DNA from: Vacuolonema iberomarrocanum LEGE 07170 | Lineage (GTDB): Bacteria > Cyanobacteriota > Cyanobacteriia > Elainellales > Elainellaceae | Length of the DNA stretch: 54,718 nucleotides | Reading direction: 5' to 3' | Assembly (NCBI GenBank): GCA_015207365.1 | Contig: JADEXA010000051.1 | Location: 1 to 54,718 of the forward strand | Shown here: one piece after another, positions 1 through 10,178 of the stretch | How positions within the stretch are numbered: position 1 is the stretch's first letter | Layout of the letters: each line of letters starts with the position of its first letter | Notes under the pieces: generated by a model | Database searches by the model: none | Seen by the model: the letters and a program-made list of their open reading frames with translations, nothing else | Told to the model about the DNA's origin: nothing | Position numbers and translations under genes: made by a program

Positions 1-1
1 C

Positions 2-118
2 ACCTGGGAGATTTTGACCTCCTTGGCCGCCACCGCTCAGCAGCAAGGTGTTTCCTTTATTGATTGGGTGGCTGAGGCCATGACCTTACCCCCTCTCTCC
101 CCAGACGATTCCCGCTAA
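2..118 (+). CDS. 3' end of a truncated, unidentified gene (possibly transposase)
   Basis: The reading frame is open from the window edge to a TAA at 116-118 and encodes about 38 residues that end in a Pro/Asp-rich tail. The segment LAATAQQQGVSFIDWVAEA looks like a C-terminal helix, and its style recalls the last helices of IS66-like transposases in cyanobacteria. That resemblance is from memory and weak. The stop is followed within 10 bases by a half-copy of palindromic repeat family 1. The gene start lies outside the window, so neither function nor full length can be judged. Confidence 0.35.
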   Translation, partial: TWEILTSLAATAQQQGVSFIDWVAEAMTLPPLSPDDSR

Positions 119-125
119 ACAAATA

Positions 126-190
126 CGCTGCAACGCAGCGGGCGCAAACGATAGTTGGGTTTTATGGCTGTTTAACCGGATTTGATATTA
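126..190. repeat. Palindromic repeat family 1, copy A (right half only)
   Basis: This is the right arm of the dispersed palindrome: a small CGCTG-CAA-CGCAGCG turn, then GGGCGCAAACGATAGTTGGG, then TTTAACCGGATTTGATAT. The left arm present in the other copies is missing, apart from the 5-base stub that pairs at the turn. Its last bases (TTA, 188-190) are the reverse complement of the TAA stop of the adjoining minus-strand pentapeptide gene. Confidence 0.8.
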
Positions 191-1180
191 CTCATGCACC
201 GACCCATCTGGCATTGTTGCGTTGGTAAAAATCACCCGCGTCAACTTGGTGCTGCTCATTTCTGCCCGCACCAGATTGGTATTTGTCAGGTTTGCCCCTG
301 TCAGGTCGGCGCGTGCTAAGTAAGCGTCGGTCAAAAAAGCCCCTTGCAAATCCGCCTTTTTGAGGATGGCACGGCTGAGATCAGCGCGGCTCAGTTGTGC
401 ATTTTTTAAGATAGTCGATCGCAAATCCGCCTCGGTCAGTTTGGCGTCTGGCAAGATCGCGCTGGTCATATCCGCCGCCTCTAAGTCGACCTGTGTCATT
501 TCGGCGCGTTCCAGTTTTGTATTGACCAGATTGGCATCTCGGAGACTGGCTTTCGTCAACGTGGCCTCTGTCAAAAAGGCTCCCCGCAAATTGGCTCCGG
601 TCAGGTCGGCTCCCTGCAAATCTGCTCCACGTAGGGTGGCTTCGCTTAAATCGGCTCCCTGTAAGCTCACCCGTGCCAAATCAGCTCCCGTCAGGTTGGC
701 TCCGCGCAAGTCTGCCCGCCGTAGGTTTGCCCCTCGGAGATTGGCGGTATACTTCCGGTTTTCTTCCCGGAGATTGGCTCCCCGCAGGCAGGCTCCCGTC
801 AGATTCGCTCCACCTAGATCGGCATTGCGGAGGTCGGTATCTGCCAGGTTGGCGTCCAACAATAGGGCTAAAGATAGGTCGGCTCCGCGTAAGTCTGCCG
901 CCTGAAGATTGGCTCCATGCAAATCGGTATCGCGTAAATTTGCCCGGATGAGATTGGCCTGACTGAGATTGATGCCACTCAGGTTAGCGCGATTGAGATG
1001 AGCACGAGATAGGTTGGCTCGGTTGAAATAGGCCATACAGAGGGTGGCGTTTTGCAAATACGCCATGCTCAGGTCAATCCCAATCAGGTCAGCTCCTGTA
1101 AGGTCAACACCATTGAGACTGGCTTCTGAAAAATTACGCTGGTGCGCGGCATATTTTGCCAGCAGTTCTTGCGCGTTCAT
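188..1180 (-). CDS. Pentapeptide-repeat protein, 330 aa
   Basis: From about residue 20 to 320 nearly the whole protein is tandem A(D/N)LXX pentapeptides (for example LRGADLQGADLTGANLRGA), which fold into a right-handed quadrilateral beta-helix. An insert around residues 140-147 (REENRKYT) interrupts the register once. The N-terminus, MNAQELLAKYAAHQRNFSEA, matches the head of a second pentapeptide protein at 2801-3364, so the two are paralogs. No signal peptide or membrane segment is visible, so it is probably cytosolic. The specific role is unknown; such proteins are numerous in cyanobacteria and few have known functions. The stop codon is formed by the end of a palindromic repeat (126-190). 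ATG start; the next gene upstream ends about 100 bases away. Confidence 0.92.
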   Translation of the reverse strand: MNAQELLAKYAAHQRNFSEASLNGVDLTGADLIGIDLSMAYLQNATLCMAYFNRANLSRAHLNRANLSGINLSQANLIRANLRDTDLHGANLQAADLRGADLSLALLLDANLADTDLRNADLGGANLTGACLRGANLREENRKYTANLRGANLRRADLRGANLTGADLARVSLQGADLSEATLRGADLQGADLTGANLRGAFLTEATLTKASLRDANLVNTKLERAEMTQVDLEAADMTSAILPDAKLTEADLRSTILKNAQLSRADLSRAILKKADLQGAFLTDAYLARADLTGANLTNTNLVRAEMSSTKLTRVIFTNATMPDGSVHE

Positions 1181-1282
1181 GGGCGGCAGACAAATTTCAT
1201 TCGCTCAAAAGTTTCTCTCAATTCTTCCGCAAACATTGTCTCAATGGCTCCGTAAACATCCGGAGAAGTGGGTGAGGATGAT

Positions 1283-2491
1283 TCAGGATACATCATCAGA
1301 ATCGTTGGGGACCGTCATATCTTTTTTCACTCCAACATCGGTTACATGGCTATTGTCCGCTGTTGCTGCATGGGAAGGAGTGGGCAGGTTGGCATCGTCG
1401 GGATAGTAAGGTTTGAGGGCGCGCAGAATAGCTTGGGCAATTTGGGTAAAGCGATCGCCCCCACCAAGTGCATTCACTATCGTCCCCAGCTTAATGTCCA
1501 ACTCTGCGTAGCTTGTAAATTGCTCGTGGGTTTGCTTGAGCAATTCGCCTAAATCATTGGATTTGAGGATCGACCAATCACGGGGATCATCTCTAATGGG
1601 ACGAGAGGAAAGGGCGGCATGGAGCAACATCTTTGCTCGCAACGGGTTGCAGTACTTCATGACCTGTAGCCGCACGTCCATGAGATTGTCGAAATCTAAG
1701 GCTTTGGGTTGATCCGATTCAGAGTCTGGTGGCTCGTCTGTGGTTTTTTTCGGAGGTTGTGTTGTGGTAGAAGGGGGCGGTGGTGGTGGTGGTACTGGGG
1801 GAGCTGCTACTGCTGTCGGTCGCTTGGGAGACTCCGGAGGCGCAGACCGGGCAAAGGTGATCACCTGAGTCGACTCTCCTATCTGACTATCCTCTTCGTA
1901 GATGGGGCGCAGGAGCATCTGAATCCGCTGAGAAATCGGGAAGTAGAAATCTTGGCGGTTGAGGGTGCGGACGATATTAGTGAGCAATGTAGAGCAGGTT
2001 TCGTAGGTGCTGGTTTGTTGGTGTAGCCTTTCCAGCAAATCAGCCAGGTCTAACTGGCTGAGCACTGCCGGATTATTCTCCCAAATTTGACTACAGGCGT
2101 AGTAAATCAGCTTTTTAATACGCACCTGTTCTGGCTCTTGTTGCAGCTGCAGGGCAACGGAACGATAGCGCTGACGATCGCCCTCTGTGGCTTGAGGCGG
2201 GTCTTCATTCAAAAAGGGCTCAAGATTTTCGTAGATGCGATCGCCGATCGCCATATATTCGTCTGCTTTGCTAAGCGTGCGGACAAATGTTTCGAGTCGG
2301 GTCCGTAACTGCTGGCGCGTGGGAGCGATCTGCAATAGTTCTCGCACCAGGCTGTACAGGTCAAAGTAGTCCAGCCGGTAGGGGTCACTTTCCCAAGAAC
2401 TTTTGCAGACGTAGATGAGGAGCTTTTTAATCCGTACTCGTTCGGAGTCAACCGCAAGAGTACGAACGGATTCATCGAGAGTGGGTAGCAC
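1283..2491 (-). CDS. Hypothetical protein with a triplicated ~90-residue helical domain
   Basis: No named family is recognised. The 402-residue protein contains three diverged copies of one domain: about residues 17-95 (begins RIKKLLIYVCKSSWESDP), 121-200 (begins RIKKLIYYACSQIWENNP) and 276-365 (RLQVMKYCNPLRAKMLLHAA). Each runs from a basic helix through an L-x-DL segment to a conserved 'ivrtLn..d.y..i...I...L.p' helix. A disordered linker with a polyproline run separates copies 2 and 3, and the C-terminus is acidic and disordered. There is no signal peptide. The start used here is GTG and has no clear ribosome site; a later start would remove part of copy 1. It lies between two pentapeptide-repeat genes on the same strand, so the three may be transcribed together. 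Function unknown; a protein-interaction scaffold is only a guess. Confidence 0.8.
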   Translation of the reverse strand: MLPTLDESVRTLAVDSERVRIKKLLIYVCKSSWESDPYRLDYFDLYSLVRELLQIAPTRQQLRTRLETFVRTLSKADEYMAIGDRIYENLEPFLNEDPPQATEGDRQRYRSVALQLQQEPEQVRIKKLIYYACSQIWENNPAVLSQLDLADLLERLHQQTSTYETCSTLLTNIVRTLNRQDFYFPISQRIQMLLRPIYEEDSQIGESTQVITFARSAPPESPKRPTAVAAPPVPPPPPPPSTTTQPPKKTTDEPPDSESDQPKALDFDNLMDVRLQVMKYCNPLRAKMLLHAALSSRPIRDDPRDWSILKSNDLGELLKQTHEQFTSYAELDIKLGTIVNALGGGDRFTQIAQAILRALKPYYPDDANLPTPSHAATADNSHVTDVGVKKDMTVPNDSDDVS

Positions 2492-2800
2492 GGGATGCGC
2501 CCCAAATGGGGGTACTAGTCAATAGTTTCCAGCCAGGGTTGTTAACTGAAGACAGCTTGTGGAGAGTTTACTCCACACCTCATTATGCGACAAGGTTTTG
2601 CAGCAGGGATGAACGGCGATCGCTCGAATTTGACAGGATGTCAACTCATAGCCACTTCGCTTAAAGCAGATATCATTCTGGATCACCATGTTGATCATAG
2701 TGCCCTGAAAAATAGTCAGCCTTAAACAATTAGAATTTGCTACGGGGATTCTATCCAGTGCAATGATGATACCCAAAAGCGACAAAAGCGCATCATCGCA
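2492..2800. other. Intergenic stretch, no supported gene
   Basis: About 309 bases between the triplicated-domain gene and the second pentapeptide gene. One 88-codon minus-strand frame exists (2519-2785), but it has no ribosome site, no recognisable domain and atypical composition, so it is not called. No repeat or hairpin stands out. Confidence 0.5.
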
Positions 2801-3364
2801 TCACCCATCCAAACGGTGGCCATCAGGAAAGATTGTTCTGCGATCGTAAAGGCTGTGTTCAAATTCTCCTCCCTGCGATCGAAAAAGATTGCAGTTTTTA
2901 AAGCAGGTGGACTCAAGATTGGCCGCCTCTAGTTTTGCGTAACAAAGCGTTGCGCCACTAAAGTCGGCATAGCTGAGATTGGCAGACTGAAAATCTGTTG
3001 TCTGACAAATGGCATCTGACAGATCTGCGCCACACAAATCCGCTTGAAACAATAGTGCCCTCGAAAGGTTGGCCCGTTGCAAATTGGCATGTGCCAACTT
3101 CACAGCTTGCAGTCGAGCATGACTTAGATCTGCATCTTTGAGCTGTGCATCCTGTAAATTGGCCCGATCCATCCGCGCATAGGGTAAATATGCTCCCGTT
3201 AAGTCGCATCCTCTCAGGTCGACATCCTGAAGATTCGCTTCAAACAAATTCAGATGACTCAAATCCAAACCAGAAAAATTCCGGCGTCCGTCAGCATACT
3301 CCCGTAACAACTGTTCTGCGTCTATACGATCCATACGAGGAACAGAAAACAAAATTCTGAACAT
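2801..3364 (-). CDS. Pentapeptide-repeat protein, 187 aa
   Basis: Residues about 35-165 are A(D/N)LXX repeats (for example ANLQDVDLRGCDLTGAYLP), followed by a short non-repeat tail (RRTIFPDGHRLDG). The head, MDRIDAEQLLREYADGRRNF, aligns with the N-terminus of the 330-residue pentapeptide protein at 188-1180. This favours an alternative start at 3334 (ATG, residue 11) over the first ATG at 3364; neither has a convincing ribosome site. The fold should be a short quadrilateral beta-helix. No catalytic motif is present and the role is unknown. Confidence 0.88.
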   Translation of the reverse strand: MFRILFSVPRMDRIDAEQLLREYADGRRNFSGLDLSHLNLFEANLQDVDLRGCDLTGAYLPYARMDRANLQDAQLKDADLSHARLQAVKLAHANLQRANLSRALLFQADLCGADLSDAICQTTDFQSANLSYADFSGATLCYAKLEAANLESTCFKNCNLFRSQGGEFEHSLYDRRTIFPDGHRLDG

Positions 3365-3697
3365 TGCAGCAAAGAACCTGCTGCGCTAGGGTGATCCCCA
3401 CCGAGCAGTAAGTAATTTGACTCAGCATTCAGAACATTAACCGAGAGAGGCTAGATTGTTACGAGTCTTTAAGAATATTTTCAGATTATGTTCTCAGGCC
3501 GAGTGATCTGAACGCCTTATCCATACGCTCGCAGTAAGTCATCGGTTAGCAAAACTAATGAGACCTCTATCAGGACAACTGTTGCCAGAAGGAAACAAAA
3601 CATTACGGATTTGTAAAGGTCATTCATTTTTTAGCCGATCTATCCCCTCCCTCCCTTGACGGAACCGATTTTCTCAGGCATGATTGGATACGCACAA
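3365..3697. other. Intergenic stretch upstream of tRNA-Ala
   Basis: About 330 bases that lie upstream of both the minus-strand pentapeptide gene and the plus-strand tRNA-Ala. It should hold promoters for both, but no box is clear enough to call. No reading frame or strong hairpin is seen. Confidence 0.5.
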
Positions 3698-3770
3698 GGG
3701 GCTATAGCGCAGTTGGTAGCGCATCTCAATGGCATTGAGAGGGTCAGCGGTTCGAATCCGCTTAGCTCCA
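3698..3770 (+). tRNA. tRNA-Ala (anticodon GGC)
   Basis: A complete 73-base cloverleaf. Acceptor GGGGCTA (3698-3704) pairs with TAGCTCC (3763-3769), with discriminator A3770. The anticodon stem TCTCA/TGAGA encloses loop ATGGCAT with GGC at 3731-3733. The T loop is TTCGAAT. CCA is not encoded. GGC reads the Ala codons GCC and GCU. Confidence 0.97.
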
Positions 3771-3917
3771 TTTACTCCTATTGACGACGTCTTTAACCCT
3801 TTTAATGAAAAGGAATTAATTGTGGCGGTGCATTCCTGTGTCAGAAGAATCGCGCCTATGGGTCAAGCAATCAGAGATTGCGCTTATCCTTGTTTGCTTT
3901 CTGTGTCAACAGACTGA

Positions 3918-3974
3918 GTGCAGGACAAAAAACAGAGAACCCTTGATTTTGGGTTTTAATTCTTTGTCCTGCAC
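3918..3974. terminator. Long hairpin downstream of tRNA-Ala
   Basis: The 12-bp arms GTGCAGGACAAA (3918-3929) and TTTGTCCTGCAC (3963-3974) enclose a second, inner stem (GAACCC/GGGTTT). No clear T-run follows. It lies about 150 bases after the tRNA and just before the UPF0158 remnant. It could be a terminator or a palindromic repeat of the kinds seen elsewhere in this window. Confidence 0.55.
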
Positions 3975-4005
3975 CGAAGAACTTTGCATTCATTAATATG
4001 CCATT

Positions 4006-4227
4006 ATGGAGCGATTTTGCTACGAGCTTGAGAACGCTGAAACACGGCGCAAATTGTTGTCACAGACCAGAGGTTCAGGAGCATTTCAACGGTTCAAAAA
4101 TTTGATTCATAACTCCAACATTGCCGAAGATCGGTATCTTTATTGGCGAAAAGCGCTGGAAGAAATTGCGATCGCATGACTTGAAGAGCATGACATCAAA
4201 CGGCTCGTCATCCCCTTGAGTGATTGA
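4006..4227 (+). pseudogene. Remnant of a UPF0158-family gene with in-frame TGA
   Basis: From ATG 4006 the frame encodes MERFCYELENAETRRKLLSQ and then TRGSGAFQRFKNLIHNS and WRKALEEIAIA before TGA at 4177-4179. The pattern 'GxGAFxRFK...W...r.a.eEIA...' is the C-terminal signature of UPF0158 proteins. Beyond the TGA the same frame continues LEEHDIKRLVIP to a second TGA (4225-4227). Family members usually have Trp between the IA and the 'LEEH-I' segment, so the TGA fits a TGG-to-TGA change. The N-terminal two thirds of the family are absent, with a stop just upstream (3994-3996). A short functional protein ending at 4179 cannot be excluded, but decay is more likely. Confidence 0.65.
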
Positions 4228-4258
4228 AAATGATGCAAACAGCATTTCGCTCAAATGA

Positions 4259-4288
4259 ATGGGGATGCCAATCAATTGACATCCCCAT
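4259..4288 (-). terminator. Hairpin downstream of groEL
   Basis: Nine-bp arms ATGGGGATG (4259-4267) and CATCCCCAT (4280-4288) lie about 57 bases past the groEL stop. Read on the minus strand it is a GC-capped stem without a good U-run. It is the likely end of the groEL transcript, by position rather than proof. Confidence 0.45.
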
Positions 4289-4344
4289 CTAATAGATAAA
4301 CGTATGAGCTGGCTAAGGGTTTAGCTGCGATCTGTGGGCGTGGG

Positions 4345-6054
<1,710 letters not shown>

Positions 6055-6086
6055 TCCCAATTATGTTTGAGTTCTCCTTACAGAAT

Positions 6087-6114
6087 TTAGCACTCTCCCT
6101 GGGAGGATTGCTAA
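6087..6114 (-). promoter_or_regulatory. CIRCE-like operator (HrcA site) of groEL
   Basis: TTAGCACTC (6087-6095) is followed after 10 bases by GATTGCTAA (6106-6114). The consensus is TTAGCACTC-N9-GAGTGCTAA, so the first arm is perfect, the second has one mismatch, and the spacer is one base longer. It lies just upstream of the groEL ribosome site, the normal place for CIRCE. The longer spacer may weaken HrcA binding. Confidence 0.7.
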
Positions 6115-6208
6115 ATTCTTGACGAAGCAGGTGGATCAATCCTGATTTTGGGCGATCGCGCCTGCTTCATTTGTACTGATCCATTGAGGGACTCGGTTTT
6201 ATGTCGTC

Positions 6209-7453
6209 CTAGTCTATGCGCTCTGCTGTGTTAGGAGAAGCGGTGCTGGCCAGCGGGCGAATGGACTCCGTTTCAACCACCTGCTGGGTGATCACATCCT
6301 CAATGATGGGGAGATCGCTTGAGGCCGGGCGATCGTCGGATTGCAGCACGACGGCTTCGTACTCCACCAAACCAGATTCATCCCCATCGATACAGAGAGC
6401 TGCTTGGTAGGACAAATCAAGGGAGCGATCGTCTACATAAGGTCCGCGGTCGTTAATGCGGACAATGACCGATTGCCCATTTTCTAGATTTGTTACCTGC
6501 AGTTGTGTCCCAAACTCCAGGGTTTTATGGGCCGCCGTAAATTCATACTGATTGAACCGCTCCCCATTGGCTGTTAGCCGTTTGTGGAAGTAAGGCCCGT
6601 ACCAGGATGCGATCCCCTCCAGATTGTCCTCAGAGGGGGATAAATCGTATAGATAGGACTGGGCGTTAGCTAAGGAAAACAGAGGCGCACCCAACGCGCC
6701 ACGCAGATTATTCGTCCATTCCATGGCAATCAGATCAGCATTGCGCTGGAAGGCGATTGCCAGATTCTCGTCAATTGTCAACAAGACTGCATCCTCTGCC
6801 ACTACCCCCGGTCGTCCATTCACCATGCGGGGAGAAAGATGGCTGGCATCAAACTCAGTTTGCTGGAGCAGTAAGCGCAGGGAACGCACCAACGCGTCAG
6901 CCTGTTGCTGTGAAGGCAACGCTAATACCTGCTGCCCATTTACCCAGACCTGATAGGGTGCTTGCTCCCGATACGCGATCGCCCGATTGTTGCCATCGTG
7001 GATATCGCATAGATGAAAGAGGGTTGTCTCTGTCATCACTGAGGTAGGAACGGTATCTGCATGGATGAGCGTGACAGGGCTCGTAGCAGTACGGGGGCGA
7101 TCGCCACGCAGCCAGGGCACTAGACGGTTGTAGAGCTTGTCTAGTGGATTGACGATAATCGCTGAAATTCCTGATTCTGAGGGCAGCGACACTGTAGGGC
7201 TGGAGCTAGGCGACAGTGTTTCAAAGCCTTTAGAGACAGCTACCGCTTGCACTGGGTTCCAGGTTGTGCAACCGGCTGACTGCAACCAGATACAGTCGCT
7301 ATCGAGCAATGCAAAGACAGTGGCAGAGCGATGAAATGACACAGCATTTTCCAATCCCAGCGTTGTCATTAGGTTTCCCATCGGGGGGAGGAGCTCTCCC
7401 AACCATGCACTCGATGTTAGGTAGATTAACCAAGCAAAACCAACAAGGTTCAT
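6209..7453 (-). CDS. RlpA-like double-psi beta-barrel protein
   Basis: The C-terminal part (about residues 275-370 from this start) is an RlpA/DPBB domain: GIASWYGPYFHKRLTANGER, then TLEFGTQLQVTNLENGQSV and VRINDRGPYVDDRSLDLS. In RlpA this fold binds or cleaves naked glycan strands of peptidoglycan, and the GxASWYG and NDRGP motifs are intact. The N-terminal about 250 residues are cyanobacterial and unassigned. ATG 7453 (MNLVGFAWLIYLTSSAWLGE) is preferred because it begins a hydrophobic export-type segment; a TTG at 7585 would add 44 poorly conserved residues. It should act in the periplasm or wall. It stands alone, about 150 bases upstream of the groEL CIRCE site. Confidence 0.85.
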   Translation of the reverse strand: MNLVGFAWLIYLTSSAWLGELLPPMGNLMTTLGLENAVSFHRSATVFALLDSDCIWLQSAGCTTWNPVQAVAVSKGFETLSPSSSPTVSLPSESGISAIIVNPLDKLYNRLVPWLRGDRPRTATSPVTLIHADTVPTSVMTETTLFHLCDIHDGNNRAIAYREQAPYQVWVNGQQVLALPSQQQADALVRSLRLLLQQTEFDASHLSPRMVNGRPGVVAEDAVLLTIDENLAIAFQRNADLIAMEWTNNLRGALGAPLFSLANAQSYLYDLSPSEDNLEGIASWYGPYFHKRLTANGERFNQYEFTAAHKTLEFGTQLQVTNLENGQSVIVRINDRGPYVDDRSLDLSYQAALCIDGDESGLVEYEAVVLQSDDRPASSDLPIIEDVITQQVVETESIRPLASTASPNTAERID

Positions 7454-7585
7454 AGAACAACCATTGATGAGGTCAGATGCACTCGACCCAAGGGGGCAGG
7501 GTCTGATGCGATCACCTAACCCTGCTGCGAGACAGCAGTAGGGTTTTCCTGATTCCAAATTCGGCTGGACTAAGCATGAGTACAA

Positions 7586-7970
7586 ATACTCAAAAGTTCT
7601 TAAGTCACGGCCAAATGTAACGATAGCGACTGATTTAAAAGATGGGATCAGTATAAGGATATGTATTGTTGTTCAGAAATTAATATCGACTCGTTAGATC
7701 TATGGGGAATCTTCGATCGTGGAAAAGCTTGCCCATCCTTTGCTGCGTCAGGTTTAGATAACTCTGGTGATGGGTGTAACCCCTCAGGGGGTCTTGTATC
7801 CGAACGATCTGACCCACAACGTAGAGAGGGAATTTCTGAGGCGATCGCCCTTTGCTCAAACCCCTCTCTGTGAAGAGATTTCAGCATCTGTTAATGGCAA
7901 TTTCACCAGCTAAAAATCTGTGCTTAACTTTATTTCTGATAGGAAATCCGGTTTGTTATGATTTTTTTGT
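7586..7970. other. Intergenic stretch between divergent genes
   Basis: About 385 bases separate the minus-strand RlpA gene and the plus-strand DUF3598 gene. A short ACCCCTCAGGGGGT hairpin lies near 7779-7792. Two 70-80 codon frames overlap here on opposite strands without ribosome sites, so they are not called. TTATGAT just before 7971 could be a -10 box, but no matching -35 is clear. Confidence 0.45.
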
Positions 7971-8855
7971 ATGAGTTCATCTAGTGTTACAACTCAATGG
8001 GATCGCCTCCGCCTGCACAATGGATGCTGGTATGGTTCATTTGCGCGCCTAGATGCAACGGGGCGGTTGATAGAAGAGACGCCCTCTATGGTGACGTTAA
8101 GGGACGGGGAGACAGAGATGTCCGAGCCACATGCAATGGCTCAGGCGATTCATCAAACGGTGGCTTTTGGTGATGGGGACGGTAACTGGCAACCCGCAAG
8201 CAGGCTGACCTATCGCAGCCTCAACCGTGGCATGCTGCTGTTGGCCAGTGGGGCCTATTCTCAGGGGTCGCTGCAGGCGAGTCCCATCGCTGAGTTCGGG
8301 GCAGAGTTTGGTTTTGTAATGGGCGATCGCCGCCTGCGGGTCGTTGTGCAGTACGAGCCATCCAGTCCCTGCAACCCATTGACCCATCTCACCTTGATTC
8401 GGGAGCATCGCAATACACCTGCTCCTGATGAGCGATCGCCCCTGACGGTGGAGCAATTGGTTGGGGTCTGGCAGGGCAACTCACGCTCGATCTACCCCGA
8501 TTGGTACGAATCCGCTGCGATGGAGACACGCTTGGAAATTGTGGGAGCGGGCGATCGGTTGCATCAAACCCTATCGTTTCCCGGTTTCGAGCGCCACTCC
8601 ACTGCGGTTGTTGAAAACCATCGCCTGCTTTTCTCCAGCTCTACCAAACCAGATCAATCCCCAATTCAAGTGTTGTTGCTCACCGATGGAGCCTCCATCA
8701 CAGCTCCGCTCGCGTTACCAAAAGGGCAGGCCTTTTTTCTGGAGGTTGGTTGGTTGGTTAGTCCTACCGAGCGCTACCGTCTAATCCGTCATTATGATGC
8801 TCAAGGTGCCTGGAGCCATCTAACGCTGGTGCAGGAAAAAAAGGTGGCAGCCTAA
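7971..8855 (+). CDS. DUF3598 family protein
   Basis: A 294-residue protein with two similar beta-rich halves. The first opens with WDRLRLHNGCWYGSFARLD and the second with LTVEQLVGVWQGNSRSIYPD, the paired lipocalin-like arrangement of DUF3598 proteins, which are found mainly in cyanobacteria and plastid-bearing eukaryotes. No signal peptide, so soluble and cytosolic. Some proteins of this general fold act as phycobilin lyases, but no such residue pattern is claimed here, and the substrate is unknown. ATG start; transcribed alone, divergent from the RlpA gene. Confidence 0.8.
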   Translation: MSSSSVTTQWDRLRLHNGCWYGSFARLDATGRLIEETPSMVTLRDGETEMSEPHAMAQAIHQTVAFGDGDGNWQPASRLTYRSLNRGMLLLASGAYSQGSLQASPIAEFGAEFGFVMGDRRLRVVVQYEPSSPCNPLTHLTLIREHRNTPAPDERSPLTVEQLVGVWQGNSRSIYPDWYESAAMETRLEIVGAGDRLHQTLSFPGFERHSTAVVENHRLLFSSSTKPDQSPIQVLLLTDGASITAPLALPKGQAFFLEVGWLVSPTERYRLIRHYDAQGAWSHLTLVQEKKVAA

Positions 8856-9005
8856 GAATCCTGGTCTTGCAATCCTTTCAATTAACGATCCTTTCAATCT
8901 TAAAGATAAAGCTCGGTTTTGCTAAATCTGCAGAATGAATGGGTAGCACCGAAGTTGATATCTGATTGGGCTGGTTCAGAACCTAGTGCCAATCGGGCTT
9001 TTCGC

Positions 9006-10091
9006 TTAAGCAGGGGGCGGATCTTGTAAGGTCTCTTCGCGGCTAGAGATGCGCCCACGCATATCGCGAGCTTTGCCCATCAAGTCTTGAAAGAAATCGG
9101 TTTCGACAATTTCTCTGACCTGCTTGTCGCGCTTGACTTGATCAATTTCGATTTTGAGTTCGGCAACCTGTTGCTTCAGGGTTTCTTCCCGTTTCCGAAC
9201 CTTTGACACCATTAGCTCAAAGACCTTAGAGAGCTTCGAAATTTCATCCTGCCAGGCTGATTCGCTGAAAGCGGTGAGATTTTGGTCGTAGTCCCCTTCG
9301 CCGATTTTCCCGGCTGCTAATGTCAGGTGGTTGAGGCGTCGGGTTAATACATCAGAGAGTAGGTAGACCAGCAGGAGTAATGTGCCATAGGTGATGCCAA
9401 AAGCCACCCAAATGCGATCGCGAATGGCTTTTTGAACCTCCAGGACATGGTCGGCTTCAATGTCTGCCCCCAATACGGCTACCACATCGCCAGACGAATC
9501 CTCTAAGGGGAGGTAATAGGAAATCCAACTTCCCCAGGGATCCGTGTAGAGATCGCGAAATTGCCCGGTACCTTCCTCGAAGGTTGTCAGTGAATAGGAG
9601 CTGGGCCGACCAGATTCCAGAAAAGATAGCGCTTTGTCTTGGTTAAACAGCCACAGGGAGTCCACGAGATAAATCACTTCTAAGTCTCCAGGCTCAACCT
9701 CAGCCTCGCCAACACGCCGGTTATCTTCTTGCTCACCGATTAGAAAGGTGTAGGGATAGACGCGGGGTTCAATGTAATGGACGGTTTCGAACCAATCCAT
9801 CTGGTTTTGGTAGCGCAGATCATCCGAATACCCTGCTGCATTGCGATCGCCCTCTTCGTAGAGTTCCAACAACTCTGACACGTCCAATCCTGCTGCTGTG
9901 CCTTCGGCGGTGTGCTTTAAGTCTTCAATCAAGCGGGTCATAGCCTTTTCGGTAGAGAAAGCATAGAACCAATAGTACGCTCCAGCAAATACGGCACTAA
10001 AAACCAGAGTAAAGCCTGCCAAAAGCCGCCAGCGTAGGCTTAAAAAGCGCTGTTTTGTAGGTGTTTTTATTGGCTTAGGCAATGAATTCAT
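9006..10091 (-). CDS. Membrane sensor with HAMP domain and no output domain
   Basis: 361 residues: a short basic N-terminus; membrane helix about 22-44; an extracytoplasmic sensing region about 45-228 of Cache-like layout (ends WISYYLPLEDSSGDVVAVLG); membrane helix about 229-250 (FGITYGTLLLLVYLLSDVL); a HAMP linker with LTLAAGKIGEGDYD; then a coiled coil to about 335 with REIVETDFFQDLMGKARDM. In cyanobacterial cyclases and kinases this architecture normally precedes a catalytic domain, but here the protein ends in a short proline-rich tail with no kinase, cyclase or MCP domain. It may signal by partner contact. It follows the transporter gene 10179-11519 by 87 bases on the same strand, suggesting an operon in which it senses something related to that carrier. 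Confidence 0.85.
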   Translation of the reverse strand: MNSLPKPIKTPTKQRFLSLRWRLLAGFTLVFSAVFAGAYYWFYAFSTEKAMTRLIEDLKHTAEGTAAGLDVSELLELYEEGDRNAAGYSDDLRYQNQMDWFETVHYIEPRVYPYTFLIGEQEDNRRVGEAEVEPGDLEVIYLVDSLWLFNQDKALSFLESGRPSSYSLTTFEEGTGQFRDLYTDPWGSWISYYLPLEDSSGDVVAVLGADIEADHVLEVQKAIRDRIWVAFGITYGTLLLLVYLLSDVLTRRLNHLTLAAGKIGEGDYDQNLTAFSESAWQDEISKLSKVFELMVSKVRKREETLKQQVAELKIEIDQVKRDKQVREIVETDFFQDLMGKARDMRGRISSREETLQDPPPA

Positions 10092-10178
10092 GAGTTCTTC
10101 TCAAAATGAGTAATCGGGATCAGGATGGGGTATCAATTGGTATCAAAAGAGGATAAATATAGCAAGATATATAAGTTA

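Noticed and set aside
2519..2785. 88-codon minus-strand frame between two pentapeptide-region genes
   Set aside because: No ribosome site, no domain and composition unlike neighbouring genes.
7648..7887. Opposite-strand frames of 70-79 codons in the gap before DUF3598
   Set aside because: They mirror each other, have no ribosome sites and no recognisable content.
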